Positions 16,668-26,300 of a stretch of DNA of 64,000 nt are shown piece after piece. The position numbers and the translations under genes are program-made. The DNA lies in assembly GCA_964614645.1 (NCBI GenBank), contig CAZTMA010000001.1, positions 61,304 through 125,303 on the forward strand, in the 5' to 3' direction. Position 1 is the stretch's first letter, and every line of letters starts with the position of its first letter. The stretch comes from MWBF01 sp964614645. GTDB lineage: Bacteria > Chloroflexota > Anaerolineae > CG2-30-64-16. Under the pieces are notes generated by a model that was not told where the DNA came from, searched no databases, and was given only the letters and a program-made list of their open reading frames with translations.

Positions 16668-17456
16668 TTAGAGTGCAACGAGTTCGGCGGGCAGCGGAGC
16701 GCCGGTGATCCAGGCGCGCAGAGTGCGGGCATACAGCTCAGGCGCGGCAACCGGCCAGTTGTGCCCGGCGCCTCGGACGATATAGCCCTGGCCGCGCGGG
16801 AGCCTGGCTACGAGGTCGCGCGCTGATCGCTGCATGATACCATATTCGCGCTGGCCCACAGTGACCAGCGTTCGCGGAACACTCAAAGTGCTCCGGATAT
16901 TGTTCAATTCCGCCGGCAGTCCGAAGCTCATGTTGGCGCTCAGAATGCTGGCCAGCGCATCTGTCGTGGCGCCGCGCGTGTCTGCTGCGAACTCTGCGTA
17001 ATACTCCATTGGAATGCCGAGGCTCCGCATATTGGCGCGAATGAGCGCGGGGAGGTTCTTGAGCGGCGCGTAGAGCCACAGCATGGGCCGGGCGAGTCCC
17101 GCCCCCGGCAGCCGGCGGACGAGCGTGCCGCTGGCGAACGCGCTGAGCAGCGTGTCCGGCGCATCGGCAAGCAGTTGGACGAGCGTCTGAGCGCCGAGCG
17201 ATAGGCCGGCCACGTGCGCCTTGCCGTCGTGCGCCCGGTCACGGATCAGCCCGGCGACCAGCGTCACTGCGCGGTCGAACGTGAACGGCCCTTCAGTCAC
17301 GCTGCGTCCCTGGCCGGGCAGGTCGGGGATGAGCAGGTGATAGTCGTCCAGGCGCTCAGCCACAGGCCGCCAGGACCAGCCGCCGACCCCGCCGCCGTGC
17401 AGGAGCACAATTGTCGGAGCGGCAGAGGAAGCCGCGCCGGACTCTTGAACGTACAT
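16668..17456 (-). CDS. alpha/beta-fold hydrolase
   Basis: A 262-residue hydrolase with the oxyanion-hole segment VLLHGGGVGGWSW, the nucleophile elbow AGLSLGAQ (Ser), and the catalytic histidine in RGAGHNWPV. Residues 130-190 form the variable cap. Its start follows the Mo subunit stop by only four bases, and the 3' end carries the ribosome site of the nitroreductase gene. The family covers esterases, lactonases, C-C hydrolases and amidases, so a role in cleaving a purine-derived ring product is possible but not shown. Confidence 0.85.
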   Translation of the reverse strand: MYVQESGAASSAAPTIVLLHGGGVGGWSWRPVAERLDDYHLLIPDLPGQGRSVTEGPFTFDRAVTLVAGLIRDRAHDGKAHVAGLSLGAQTLVQLLADAPDTLLSAFASGTLVRRLPGAGLARPMLWLYAPLKNLPALIRANMRSLGIPMEYYAEFAADTRGATTDALASILSANMSFGLPAELNNIRSTLSVPRTLVTVGQREYGIMQRSARDLVARLPRGQGYIVRGAGHNWPVAAPELYARTLRAWITGAPLPAELVAL

Positions 17457-17460
17457 CTCT

Positions 17461-19806
17461 CTATCCCGCCGGTTCGTGCAGTCCCCGCCACACGCGTTCG
17501 GGCGTCAGCGGGAACTCGGTAAAGCGCACGCGCGTCGCGTCGTAGACGGCCGCGCAGACGGCCGCCGCGACCGGCAGGTAAGGCATCTCGGCCATGCCCC
17601 GCGCGCCCCACGGCCCGTTTGGGTCCGGCACTTCGACGATGATTGAGTCGAGCCGGGCGGGCACGTCCAGCACAGTCGGGATGAGGTAGGTGCTGAGCCG
17701 GTTGGTGAGCACCTGCCCGTCGCGTGTCCGCCAGTCTTCCAGGAGCGCGTAGCCGAGCGCCTGCACCACTGCGCCCTCAATCTGTCCGGTCACCTGCTGC
17801 GGATTGAGCGCCCGGCCCACGTCGTCCGCGCTGATGAAGCGCTCCACGCGCACTTCTCCGGTGTCCATATCTACGGCGACCTGGCAGGCCTGCGCCACGT
17901 AGCCGTAGGCGAAGTTCGGCTGGCCCTGGCCGGTGTCGTGGTCCAGCCGGGTCGTCTTGGGCGCGAGAAAGACATATTCCGCCACCGCGGGCCGGTCCTC
18001 GTTGTGCCACTTCGCCAGCGCCGCCGCCGCGGCGCCGCGCACCGCGTTGCCCGCCATGTAGGTCAGCCGCGAGGCCGACGCGCTACCCGAGTCGCCCATG
18101 TGCGCGGTGTCGGATGTGACCATGCGCACCCGCTCGAACGGGATGCCGAGCACCTCCGCCGCGGCCTGGGCCATGACGGTGTGATGCCCCTGGCCCACGT
18201 CCGCGCCTGCGATGAAGAGGGTGGCCTCCTCGATCTCGGTACCCCCGCGCAGCTCCACACGCGCGTAGGAGTTCTCCTGGTAGCCGAAGCTGAAGCCCAC
18301 GTTCTTGAACCCCGCCGCGAAGCCGATCCCGCGCCGGATGTTAGCCACAGAGGTCGCAGAGGGCGAAGAGATTATTTGAGATTGCGATAACAGTCCGCTC
18401 TGCAGGTTGAGGCTCCCACAATCGTCTCTCGAGACCTCAGTGTCCTCTGTGTTCTCTGTGGCTATTCGGGTTGGCCGTCGCCAGTGGCCGGCCGTATCCT
18501 GCGTCCAGCCTGCCGCGGTTGCCGCGGCGATGATCGTCTCGGTCAGCCCGACGCCGCCGGGGATGGGTCTGCCGGTCGACAGCAGCTTCTCGTCCGTCAG
18601 CACATTGCGCAGCCGCAGCTCGACCGGGTCCATGCCGAGCGCCTCGGCCAGCCGGTCCATCTGGCTCTCCGCGGCAAAGTGGCCCTGGGGCCCGCCGAAC
18701 CCGCGGAACGCGGCGCCCGGCACGTTGTTCGTATACACGGCGCAGGTATCCACCGCAACGTTCGGTATCTCGTACGGCCCCGTGCAGGTAAGTGTCGTGT
18801 TGCCCAGCACCTTGTTGCTGGTATACATATACGCGCCGCCGTCGGCCACGACACGCACTTCTACTGCGGTCAGCTTGCCGTCGCGCCGAGCGCCCCAGCG
18901 GGTGTAGATGGTCATCGCGTGGCGCTTGCCGTGGCCGATAATGGATTCCTCGCGTGTCCAGATGGTCTTGACGGGCCGGCGGATACCGCGCTGCGCCAGC
19001 CGCCAGACGACGAGCGCGAGGGTGATCTGCACGGACATGTCTTCGCGGCCGCCGAACGCGCCGCCGATGGCCGGGTAGATGACGCGCACCTGCTCGACGG
19101 GGAGGTCAAGTGCATGGGCAATCGCCTCGCGGTCGGCATGGGTCCACTGGCCTGCGACCTCCACGGTGACGCGGCCGGCCTCATCGAGGTATGCGACGCC
19201 CGCCTCCGGCTGGAGATAGGCATGCTCCTGCACCGGCGTCTGGTAGACGTCCTGGACTATGACATCCGCCGCGCGGAACCCTGCGTCGAGATCGCCCTTG
19301 CGGATGCGGTAGCTGTATGCGATGTTATCGACGCAATGCGGGTGAAGCTGCGGCGCGCCGGGCTGCACGGCTTGCTCCGGGTCCAGCAGCAGGGGCAGGT
19401 CCTCCCATTCGACGCGGATGAGCTTGAGCGCGGCGCGCGCCTGCATCTCCGTCTCCGCGACGACAAGCGCAATCTGGTCGCCGACGAAGCGCACGATATC
19501 TGCGCCGGCCTTGCCCGACCCCGGCCCATTCGGCCCTGGGCCGACCAGCACGGGCTGGTCCTTGATTTGCAGGCCATACTCGTTCACCGGCACGTCTGTA
19601 GCGGTAAACACCGCGACGACGCCCGGCGCGGCCTCTGCGGCCGTGACGTCCAGGCCGACGACGCGGGCATGCGGCCGGCCTGCGAACAGCGTAGCCATGT
19701 GCAGCATGTCCGGCTGGCTGATGTCGCCCGGATAGAGCGTGCGGCCCGTGACTTTGCCGGCCGCGTCGCTCCGCGGGAGGCTCTGGCCGATGGAGGGTTG
19801 GTTCAT
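17461..19806 (-). CDS. xanthine dehydrogenase-family molybdenum subunit 1
   Basis: Large subunit of a molybdenum hydroxylase, about 781 residues. The N-terminal domain (GKVTGRTLYPGDISQPDMLHMATLF) leads to the cofactor-binding region with GGAFGGREDMSVQ, AAFRGFGGPQGHF, the GADVGQGHHTVMAQ motif and the glutamate-bearing GARGMAEMPYLP that supplies the active-site Glu. Between residues 442 and 485 the protein carries an in-frame 123-bp repeat (ATENTEDTE and following) in a linker between the two Mo-binding halves. It works with the FAD/2Fe-2S protein encoded just upstream; the genes are 157 bases apart, a space filled with hairpins. Probable substrate is a purine or related heterocycle, given ssnA, ygfK and yqeB nearby. 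The ATG at 19804-19806 is the likely start, with a weak ribosome site. Confidence 0.9.
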   Translation of the reverse strand: MNQPSIGQSLPRSDAAGKVTGRTLYPGDISQPDMLHMATLFAGRPHARVVGLDVTAAEAAPGVVAVFTATDVPVNEYGLQIKDQPVLVGPGPNGPGSGKAGADIVRFVGDQIALVVAETEMQARAALKLIRVEWEDLPLLLDPEQAVQPGAPQLHPHCVDNIAYSYRIRKGDLDAGFRAADVIVQDVYQTPVQEHAYLQPEAGVAYLDEAGRVTVEVAGQWTHADREAIAHALDLPVEQVRVIYPAIGGAFGGREDMSVQITLALVVWRLAQRGIRRPVKTIWTREESIIGHGKRHAMTIYTRWGARRDGKLTAVEVRVVADGGAYMYTSNKVLGNTTLTCTGPYEIPNVAVDTCAVYTNNVPGAAFRGFGGPQGHFAAESQMDRLAEALGMDPVELRLRNVLTDEKLLSTGRPIPGGVGLTETIIAAATAAGWTQDTAGHWRRPTRIATENTEDTEVSRDDCGSLNLQSGLLSQSQIISSPSATSVANIRRGIGFAAGFKNVGFSFGYQENSYARVELRGGTEIEEATLFIAGADVGQGHHTVMAQAAAEVLGIPFERVRMVTSDTAHMGDSGSASASRLTYMAGNAVRGAAAAALAKWHNEDRPAVAEYVFLAPKTTRLDHDTGQGQPNFAYGYVAQACQVAVDMDTGEVRVERFISADDVGRALNPQQVTGQIEGAVVQALGYALLEDWRTRDGQVLTNRLSTYLIPTVLDVPARLDSIIVEVPDPNGPWGARGMAEMPYLPVAAAVCAAVYDATRVRFTEFPLTPERVWRGLHEPAG
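18342..18464. repeat. 123-bp CACAGAG-type palindromic element inside the Mo subunit gene
   Basis: Perfect 11-base terminal inverted repeats (TAGCCACAGAG at 18342-18352, complement at 18454-18464) bound a 123-bp segment that is a multiple of three and free of stops in the host frame. The same termini bound the element at 55172-55317. It adds about 41 residues to the protein. Confidence 0.8.
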
Positions 19807-19963
19807 AGACAGCACCGTCCGTTTCGGGTGGTTGAAACCGCTGCCACTCTTACCAAGTCTCCCTGCGGAGACTGTGCGTCAGCGAAGCTGACGCCTTTAG
19901 TCTGCGAAGGCAGACTTCGTAAGGGTCGCCGTGACTTCAGTCGCCGGGGAACGTCTTCCGTGG
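19807..19963. repeat. intercistronic cluster of three short hairpins
   Basis: Three perfect stems lie in a row between the FAD/2Fe-2S gene and the Mo subunit gene: 19856-19862 with 19867-19873 (AGTCTCC), 19876-19883 with 19887-19894 (GCGTCAGC), and 19899-19905 with 19910-19916 (AGTCTGC). Loops are three or four bases. Such clusters can stabilise upstream mRNA or set relative expression of the two subunits. Confidence 0.7.
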
Positions 19964-21361
19964 TTAACTCTGCGTCGCCGCGGCCCGATCCACTGCTTCC
20001 AGGATCTTGTAATAGCCGGTGCAGCGGCATAGGTTGCCGGTCAGCGCTTCCTTGATTTGGCCGGGCGTCGGATGCGCGACCTCCGCCAGCAGCATCCCCG
20101 CAGACATGATCAAGCCCGGCGTGCAGTAGCCGCACTGCACCGCGCCCGCATCGACAAACGCCTGTTGCACCGGGTGCAGCGCGCCGTCCGGCGCCACTCC
20201 TTCGACCGTGACCACCTCGCAGCCGGCCGCGCGTTCCGCGGGCACGAGACAGCTCATCACCGCGACGCCGTCCAGCCAGACGGTGCAGGCGCCGCACTCG
20301 CCTTCAGCGCAGCCTTCCTTCGTGCCGGTCAGCCCCGCATCCTCGCGCAGCGCGCGCAGGAGGGTCTTGCCGTGCGCATGGGGCAGCGTGACCGGGCGGC
20401 CGTTCAGGTTACAAGTTACAGGTTGCAGGTTGTTCGGTAGCGGTCGTTGTTCATGGGGTGGGGCGATGCGCAGGAGGACGGGCTGCTCCGGCCAGCCGGC
20501 CCGCTCGGTTCCGTCGGCCAACTGCTGCAGCGCACGGCTCACCAGCACGCGCACCATGTCGCGACGGTATTCCGCGCTCCCACGGATGTCCGAGATGGGG
20601 CGGGCGGCAGTGGCGGCCAGCTCCGCGGCACGGTTGATGGTCTCCGCGTGCAGTTCCCGGCCGGCGAGGTAGGTTTCCGCTTCGGCGGCACGCAGGATGG
20701 TCGGCGCGACCGCGCCCAGCGCAATCCTGGCGCGACGCACGGTTGAGCCGGCGAAGTCCACGACCACCGCGGTATTTACGATGCTGATGGCCTGTGCCTG
20801 CCGCAGCCCAAGCTTGAGGAAAGTGCCGCGCTCCGTTGGCTGCAGCGCGGGCACATTGATGCGCACAAGCAGCTCGTCCGGGTGGAGTGCGGTGCGGCGC
20901 ACGCCCTGGAAGAAGGCGTCGAAGGGCAGTGTGCGCTCCCCGCGCGCCTGGCTGGCCAGCGTCACCGTCGCGTCCATCGCCCAAAGCGGTGCAATTGTGT
21001 CATTCGCCGGGCTGGCCGTCACCAGGTTGCCCGCGACCGTGCCCCGGTTGCGAATCTGCGGTGCGCCGACGAGCCAGCACGCGCGCGCCAGTGGAAAGGC
21101 CCGCGCAACGGCATCCGGCGACGCCACGATGCGGTTATGGGACGCGAGCGCGCCGAGCGTGAGGATGTCGGGGCCGCTATGGATGGTGTCCAGTGCCTCA
21201 ATCCGGGAGATGTCGACCAGAACCTGCTGCGTGCGGACACCGCGCTCCAGTTCCAGGATCAGGTCGGTGCCGCCCGCGATGACACGGCAGGCGTCGCCGT
21301 AGTGCGCAAGGAGCGCCAGCGCCTCGTCGACGCTCCCCGGCGCATGATAACTATGCCACAT
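19964..21361 (-). CDS. Mo hydroxylase FAD-binding and 2Fe-2S subunits fused in one chain
   Basis: A 465-residue electron-transfer protein. Residues 1-285 are a CoxM-type FAD subunit with AGGTDLILELERG, the GAPQIRNRGTVAGNLVTASPANDT flavin loop and FLKLGLRQAQAISIVN. Residues from about 318 are a CoxS-type protein with plant-ferredoxin cysteines (EGCAEGECGACTVWLDG...C) and the second cluster GYCTPGLIMSAG...GNLCRCTGYYKI. The order FAD then 2Fe-2S is the reverse of eukaryotic xanthine dehydrogenase. The junction (about residues 310-318, NNLQPVTCN) is encoded by a CAGGTTACA-type repeat. The ATG at 21359-21361 has GGAG five bases upstream. It pairs with the Mo subunit encoded downstream. Confidence 0.92.
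   Translation of the reverse strand: MWHSYHAPGSVDEALALLAHYGDACRVIAGGTDLILELERGVRTQQVLVDISRIEALDTIHSGPDILTLGALASHNRIVASPDAVARAFPLARACWLVGAPQIRNRGTVAGNLVTASPANDTIAPLWAMDATVTLASQARGERTLPFDAFFQGVRRTALHPDELLVRINVPALQPTERGTFLKLGLRQAQAISIVNTAVVVDFAGSTVRRARIALGAVAPTILRAAEAETYLAGRELHAETINRAAELAATAARPISDIRGSAEYRRDMVRVLVSRALQQLADGTERAGWPEQPVLLRIAPPHEQRPLPNNLQPVTCNLNGRPVTLPHAHGKTLLRALREDAGLTGTKEGCAEGECGACTVWLDGVAVMSCLVPAERAAGCEVVTVEGVAPDGALHPVQQAFVDAGAVQCGYCTPGLIMSAGMLLAEVAHPTPGQIKEALTGNLCRCTGYYKILEAVDRAAATQS
20405..20432. repeat. CAGGTTACA direct repeat at a domain junction
   Basis: Three head-to-tail variants of CAGGTT(A/G)CA lie exactly where the FAD domain ends and the 2Fe-2S domain begins. The same motif forms larger inverted repeats at 37912-38039 and 40999-41048, so this is one copy of a dispersed family now used as a protein linker. 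Confidence 0.65.
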
Positions 21362-21432
21362 GCGTGCTCCGTGGATGTAGCTTGTGTCAAGGCCGGCCGA
21401 AGCACTTCGACCGGCCTTGACAGAGCCTATTA

Positions 21433-21618
21433 CTAATACGCCTGCGGGCCGGGCTCACTGCCGGCCTGGTGCGTCGTCTCAAAGTCCAGCCGCCGGGCTG
21501 CATCCAGCAGGCTGTCGGCTTCGTCGTTGTCGACCATCGCCTGCAAGCTTTCCATCTGCATCGTCGTCAACGTGCCCTGTTCATACGCCTGGACCCAGGA
21601 GAAAGTAGGTTCTTTCAT
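21433..21618 (-). CDS. 61-residue hypothetical protein
   Basis: Starts at the ATG at 21616-21618 with AAAGGAG seven bases upstream; an in-frame ATG at 21642 is less likely. The protein begins MKEPTFSWVQAYEQG and is acidic and soluble, with a helix-forming centre (TTMQMESLQAMVDNDEADSLLDAARRLDF). It contains no cysteine or membrane segment. It sits between ssnA and the FAD/2Fe-2S gene in the same orientation. I do not recognise the family. Its position suggests a small partner or chaperone of the hydroxylase system, but that is only context. Confidence 0.6.
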   Translation of the reverse strand: MKEPTFSWVQAYEQGTLTTMQMESLQAMVDNDEADSLLDAARRLDFETTHQAGSEPGPQAY

Positions 21619-21700
21619 GTTGAACTCCTTTCTGTTAGGCATGCTGTCTGCTTGCCCAACTTACCCTGTCCCTGCTGACAGTGCCGTAGCCGCGGGTACA

Positions 21701-23029
21701 CTACCCGATTCTGCGCCAGACCGCGACTGCGTGTTCGCGGGCCTGGGCCATGATGGCCGCCTCGTCCAGCGTCGTCAACCGGCGATCCTGCATCAAGACC
21801 TTGCCCGATGCGATGGTGTGTGTGATGTGCGTCCCGTCCGCGCCGAAGATGAGATGCCAGGGCAGGTTGCCCGGCGTCAACGGGGTGGGCGGCGCGTAGT
21901 CCAGGAAGACGAGGTCGGCGTTGGCGCCCGGCTCGATGACGCCGACCGGCTGCGGGAAGAAGTGGCTGGCCAGCCGCGCGTTGGTCGGGTAGGCCATCTG
22001 CAGCACTACGTCGCCCGGCAACGTGCGCGGGTCGCCGGTGTTGTGCTTGTGCGCCAGGTAGGCCGTCTTCATCTCGGCCAGCATGTTGTTCGAGAAGCCG
22101 TCGTTGCCCAGCGCAACCGGCACCCCGCGTGAGAGCAGCCCCGGCACATCCGGCAGCCCGACCGCGTTGTTCATGTTCGAGCGCGGCTGGTGGGTGACGA
22201 ACGTCCCGGTCTCGCGCAGGATGTCCTTCTCATACGCATCCAGGTGGACGCAGTGGACCGCGATGGTCTGCGGGCTGAGGATGCCGAAGCGGTTGAGCCG
22301 CTCCACCACCCGCACGCCGTATCTGCGCAGGCTCTCTTCCTGATCCGCGATGCCTTCTGCGACGTGGATATGGAAGCCGGTGTCGAGATCCTTTGCCGCG
22401 GCCACGCAGGCCTCCAGCGTCTCGTCGGACAGGGTTAGCGCGGCGTGCAGCCCGAAGGATGCGCCGAGCTGCGGGTTGCGCTCGCGCTGGCAGCGTTTGA
22501 TGAAGCGCACGTTCTCCGCGATGCCGGCCCGTGTGCCGTCCTGCCCATTGCGGTCCGTGACCTCATAGCACAGGCTGGCGCGCAGCCCCGTCTCCAGCAC
22601 GGCATCCGCGATGATGTCCAGACTGCCGTCAATGGCGTTGGGGCTGGCGTGGTGGTCGATCAGCGTCGTGCAGCCGTGGCGCACCGCGTCCACCAGGCAG
22701 ATGAGCGCGGAGTAGCGAATGTCGTCCCACAGCAGCGCCCGGTCGAGCTTCCACCACAGCCGGTCGAGGATTTCGACGAAGTTGGTCGCGGGCGCGCCCG
22801 GAATCGCCATGCCGCGCGCAAACGCGCCGTAGAAGTGCGTGTGTCCGCAGAGGAAGCCGGGCAGGACGAGCTTGCCGCCCGCATCCAGCGTCTCCTCGCC
22901 CGGCCGCGGGGTCAACTCCGCTGACACGCCGACATCGCGGATGAGCGCGCCCTCCGTGCGAATCGCGCCGTTGTCGATCCGCTGGTTCGCCGCGCCCAAG
23001 GTGAAGATGGTCGCGTTGGTTATGAGCAT
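21701..23029 (-). CDS. ssnA: SsnA-family amidohydrolase (selenium metabolism-associated)
   Basis: A 442-residue metal-dependent amidohydrolase of the cytosine deaminase/atrazine chlorohydrolase class. Ligands are in FLCGHTHFYGAFARG, HIHVAEGIADQ, VHCVHLDAYE and the aspartate of LGNDGFSNNM. SsnA is a marker of selenium-dependent Mo hydroxylase clusters and of anaerobic purine breakdown, where it acts on a purine-derived amide or ring; its exact substrate is not certain. The ATG at 23027-23029 follows GGAG at a spacing of five. The gene is complete but its ribosome site lies within the 55-bp sequence that is repeated across the assembly gap, so the upstream region shown is partly an artefact. 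Confidence 0.93.
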   Translation of the reverse strand: MLITNATIFTLGAANQRIDNGAIRTEGALIRDVGVSAELTPRPGEETLDAGGKLVLPGFLCGHTHFYGAFARGMAIPGAPATNFVEILDRLWWKLDRALLWDDIRYSALICLVDAVRHGCTTLIDHHASPNAIDGSLDIIADAVLETGLRASLCYEVTDRNGQDGTRAGIAENVRFIKRCQRERNPQLGASFGLHAALTLSDETLEACVAAAKDLDTGFHIHVAEGIADQEESLRRYGVRVVERLNRFGILSPQTIAVHCVHLDAYEKDILRETGTFVTHQPRSNMNNAVGLPDVPGLLSRGVPVALGNDGFSNNMLAEMKTAYLAHKHNTGDPRTLPGDVVLQMAYPTNARLASHFFPQPVGVIEPGANADLVFLDYAPPTPLTPGNLPWHLIFGADGTHITHTIASGKVLMQDRRLTTLDEAAIMAQAREHAVAVWRRIG

Positions 23030-23197
23030 GATGTCTCCGCTTNNNNNNNNNNNNNNNNNNNNNNNNNNNNNNNNNNNNNNNNNNNNNNNNNNNNNNNNNN
23101 NNNNNNNNNNNNNNNNNNNNNNNNNNNNNNNNNNNNNNNNNNCGCCGCGCCCAAGGTGAAGATGGTCGCGTTGGTTATGAGCATGATGTCTCCGCTT
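22988..23197. other. assembly gap with identical 55-bp flanks
   Basis: One hundred Ns (23043-23142) separate two identical 55-base stretches, 22988-23042 and 23143-23197. The sequence is the first codons and leader of ssnA. Exactly 55 shared bases is the kind of overlap left when two contigs meet at a k-mer-length node. Joining the copies would remove 155 bases and leave about 178 bases between ssnA and ygfK. Confidence 0.9.
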
Positions 23198-23211
23198 TAT
23201 ACTGTTGACGA

Positions 23212-23349
23212 CCTCACCCCCCGACCCCCTCTCCTGAAGGACAAGAAGTTCAGGAGAGGGGGAGTGATAACCCTCGCACCTCCCCCTCTCCTGAGAATGT
23301 GCGAACCGTAGGTTGCCACATTCTCAGGAGAGGGGGTCGGGGGGTGAGG
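23212..23349. repeat. large inverted repeat, 26-bp perfect arms
   Basis: Arms at 23212-23237 and 23324-23349 are perfect complements (starting CCTCACCCCCCGACC). Inside are two further hairpins built from CTCTCCTGA and TCAGGAGAG. It fills the space between the ygfK stop and the ssnA leader and would form a stable RNA structure between the two genes. Confidence 0.8.
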
Positions 23350-23362
23350 ATGAGCTTACCCG

Positions 23363-26300
23363 CTAAAGCACCAGCCCCGGCAGCGACTCGCTCACGCCTT
23401 CCAACACGATGAGCATTTCCGCCGCGTCGCGCAGGGAGTGTGCGCCTGCGAAGGGCTGCTTCAGCCGCATCTCGCGGACCTGGAAGTCGCGCGCCAGCAT
23501 GACCTGCACCGCCTCGTCCTCGTACAACAGGTGGCCGTTCTGCCGGGTGAGCTGGGCCGCGCGGCCCTCGTGCCGCCGGTAGACGGTGTCCCCGATGATG
23601 CGGTAGGCGTTATGGTCGGCCAGCAGGAAGTCCGGCTCGTCCAGGAAGAGACGCGGCTTGTCGAACCAGGGCTGGCCCTCGTGGACGCAGAAGATGGTGC
23701 AGTCGCCGCACGCATTGCAGAAGTCGTTCACGTTCAGAATCTGCCGGTCCTGCACGACCTCGAAGGCCTCGCTGCCCGCGACGATCAATTCGCCGTCCTG
23801 GACCGCCAGCGCCGGCACCTGCCAGCGCACTGGCCGGATCTTGAACGTCCAGTTGGCCCGGTTGGGACACACCTCGACGCACTTATCGCAATAGCTCGTA
23901 CACTGGAGGCAGCGTGCACCCTCGGCGCGGGCCTGCTCGTCGGTGAAGGCCAGCTCGATCAGGTCGAAGTCCTCACGAAGCTCGATGGGCAACATGGGCG
24001 GCTGCTGCTGGGGCAGCTTGCGCACGCGCATCTGTTTGTTCGCCAGGATGTCATCCTCGGACAGCTTCGGCATGTGCGCGGGCGGCTGGGCGAAATTGAT
24101 CCCGAACTGGCGGCAGATGGCCTCGGCCGCGCGGCGCCCGTCCGCGCAGGCCGCGATGATGCTCTCCGGCCCGGCTTGGGCCACATCGCCGCCCGCATAG
24201 ATGCCCGCCGCCGCGGTCTGGCCGCTCGCCGGGTCGATGCCGATGCCGCCCTCGTCGCACAGCGTGACGACGCTGCCGTCAAGGAAGCTGACATCCGGGC
24301 TCTGGCCAACTGCGACGATGACCGCGTCGCAGGGGATGATGAAGTCGCTGCCGCGGATGGGCACGGGCCGGCGCCGGCCATCCGGCCCCGGCTCGCCCAG
24401 CGCGTTGCGCACGCACTGGAGGCCCGTGACCTGGCCGTCCTTGCGCACCACGCTGACCGGCGACACCAGTTCTTCGAGGATGTTGCCCTCTTCCAGCGCG
24501 CCTTCCAGCTCTTCCGGGCTGGCGGGCATCTCCGCGCGCGTGCGGCGGTAGACGATGGTCGTGGGGTTGCCGGTCAGCCGGCGGGAAGTGCGCACCGCGT
24601 CCATGGCCGTGTCGCCGCCGCCGATGACGAGCGCCCTGCGGCCCAGGTCCACCCGCTCCCCGCGACGCGTGCGGTCGAGCAGCGTGAGCGCGGCATGGAC
24701 GCCCGGCCCCGCGATGTCTGGGATGTCCAGCGGGGTGTCCCGCTCGAACCCGGTTGCCACGTACACGGCGTCGTAGCCCTCGGATAGCAGGGCCTCGGGC
24801 CGGTTCGCAATGCGCCGGTTCAGCTCCAGCTCCACGCCGAGGTCGAGGATGCGATCCACGTCGCGCTGGATGACCTCCCAGGGCAGGCGGAAGACCGGCA
24901 CGAGCCGCATCATGCCGCCAATGACGTCGCGCGCCTCGTACATATGGACCTTGACGCCATTGAGTGCCAGGTAGAATGCGGCGGAGAAGCCGGACGGCCC
25001 GCTGCCGATGACCGCGACCTGCTTGCCGATCGGTGTGGCGGGGACGAGTGGTGCAACCTGGCCGTGTTCCTCCGCATAGCGCTTGAGCGCGCGGATGGCG
25101 ATCGTCTGCTCGTAGTCGTTGCGCGTGCAGCGGGTCTGGCACAGGTGGTTGCAGACGTAGCCCGTCACGCCGGGCAGCGGGTTGCGCGCCAGGATGACCT
25201 CAAGGGCCTGGTCGTAGTTACCCTCGCTGATGGCCCACGCGTACTCCGGCACGTCCTGGCAGACCGCGCAGTGGGCGATGCAGGGCGCAACCACGCAGTC
25301 GAAGAAGCCCAACCCGTCGTTGACCTTCGGCAGGCCATAGGGGAAGGCCTCTTTCTTGTATCGGTGGTCGGCCAGGGCGTCTGCCGCGGCAGCAGTCAGG
25401 TTCGCCAGCTTGTTCCGGCTGAACTCCGCCGGGCTGGTCGCGCCGGCCTCGTTCATCGCGGCTTCGAGATTCTCCAGCCACTGGCCGAGCCGCGCATAGC
25501 CGCCCGGCTTGAGCAGGTCCGAGCACGCGGTGATGGGCAGCGCGCCGCATGACAGGGTGGTCGCGACGTTCAGTGCATCTGCGCCCGCGGAATAGGACAC
25601 CTGCAAATCGCCGTCAAACTCGTGCGCCAGCTTTGCGAACAGGTTCATCGTGACCGGATAGAGCGCGCGACCCGACATGTACATCTCATCGCCGGGCATC
25701 CATCCCTTGTGATTGTGCATCGCCAGCGTGTTGCTTAGTTTGACGCCGAACACGACTCCCTGCGCGCGGCCCACATCCTGCAGCGTGCGAATCAGTTCCA
25801 GCGCCTTCGGGTACTTCAGGTCATGCTCGAACACGCTGTCCGGGATGTGAATCTCGGTGAAGCCCAAGCTGCGATGCAGGATGTCGAGCACCTGCTCCTT
25901 GCCCAGGAGCGTCGGGTTCAGCTTGACGATGGTGTGCAGCCCGCGCTCGGTCATCAGGTAGCGCGCGATGCGCTCGATCTCGTCCGGCGGGCAGCCGTGC
26001 ATCGTGGACAGGGTGACGCTGTTGGTCACGCGCGCAGGGATGTCGATGTCTGCGAACTGCGGAAAGTCGCGGCGCAGCGTGTCCCGGATCTCCGCAAGCG
26101 GCCCGGAAGCGTCTGACAGGGCGTCCATGAACGCGGTCATACGCGGGCTCTGGATGCCCTCCAGGTTGTACCCGATGCTCATGTCGAAGATGGCGCCTTG
26201 GGGCGCATGTTCCCAGCCCAGCAGCCGCGGCAGGATGTGGACGAACGCCCACGCGTTGATGTACTCCTGCGCCGATTCCTCGAGCTTGAGCTCCTGCGAC

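Noticed and set aside
17461..19806. Frameshift or pseudogene at the odd low-complexity insert of Mo subunit 1
   Set aside because: The 123-bp insert is a multiple of three with no stop, and the motifs on both sides are in one frame.
22988..23197. True duplication of the ssnA leader
   Set aside because: Exact 55-bp identity on both sides of a 100-N run fits a contig overlap better than a biological duplication.
23198..23215. Operator-like sequence (GTCGTCAACAGTATA on minus strand) upstream of ssnA
   Set aside because: Opposite orientation relative to the gene, imperfect core, and too near the assembly gap to trust.
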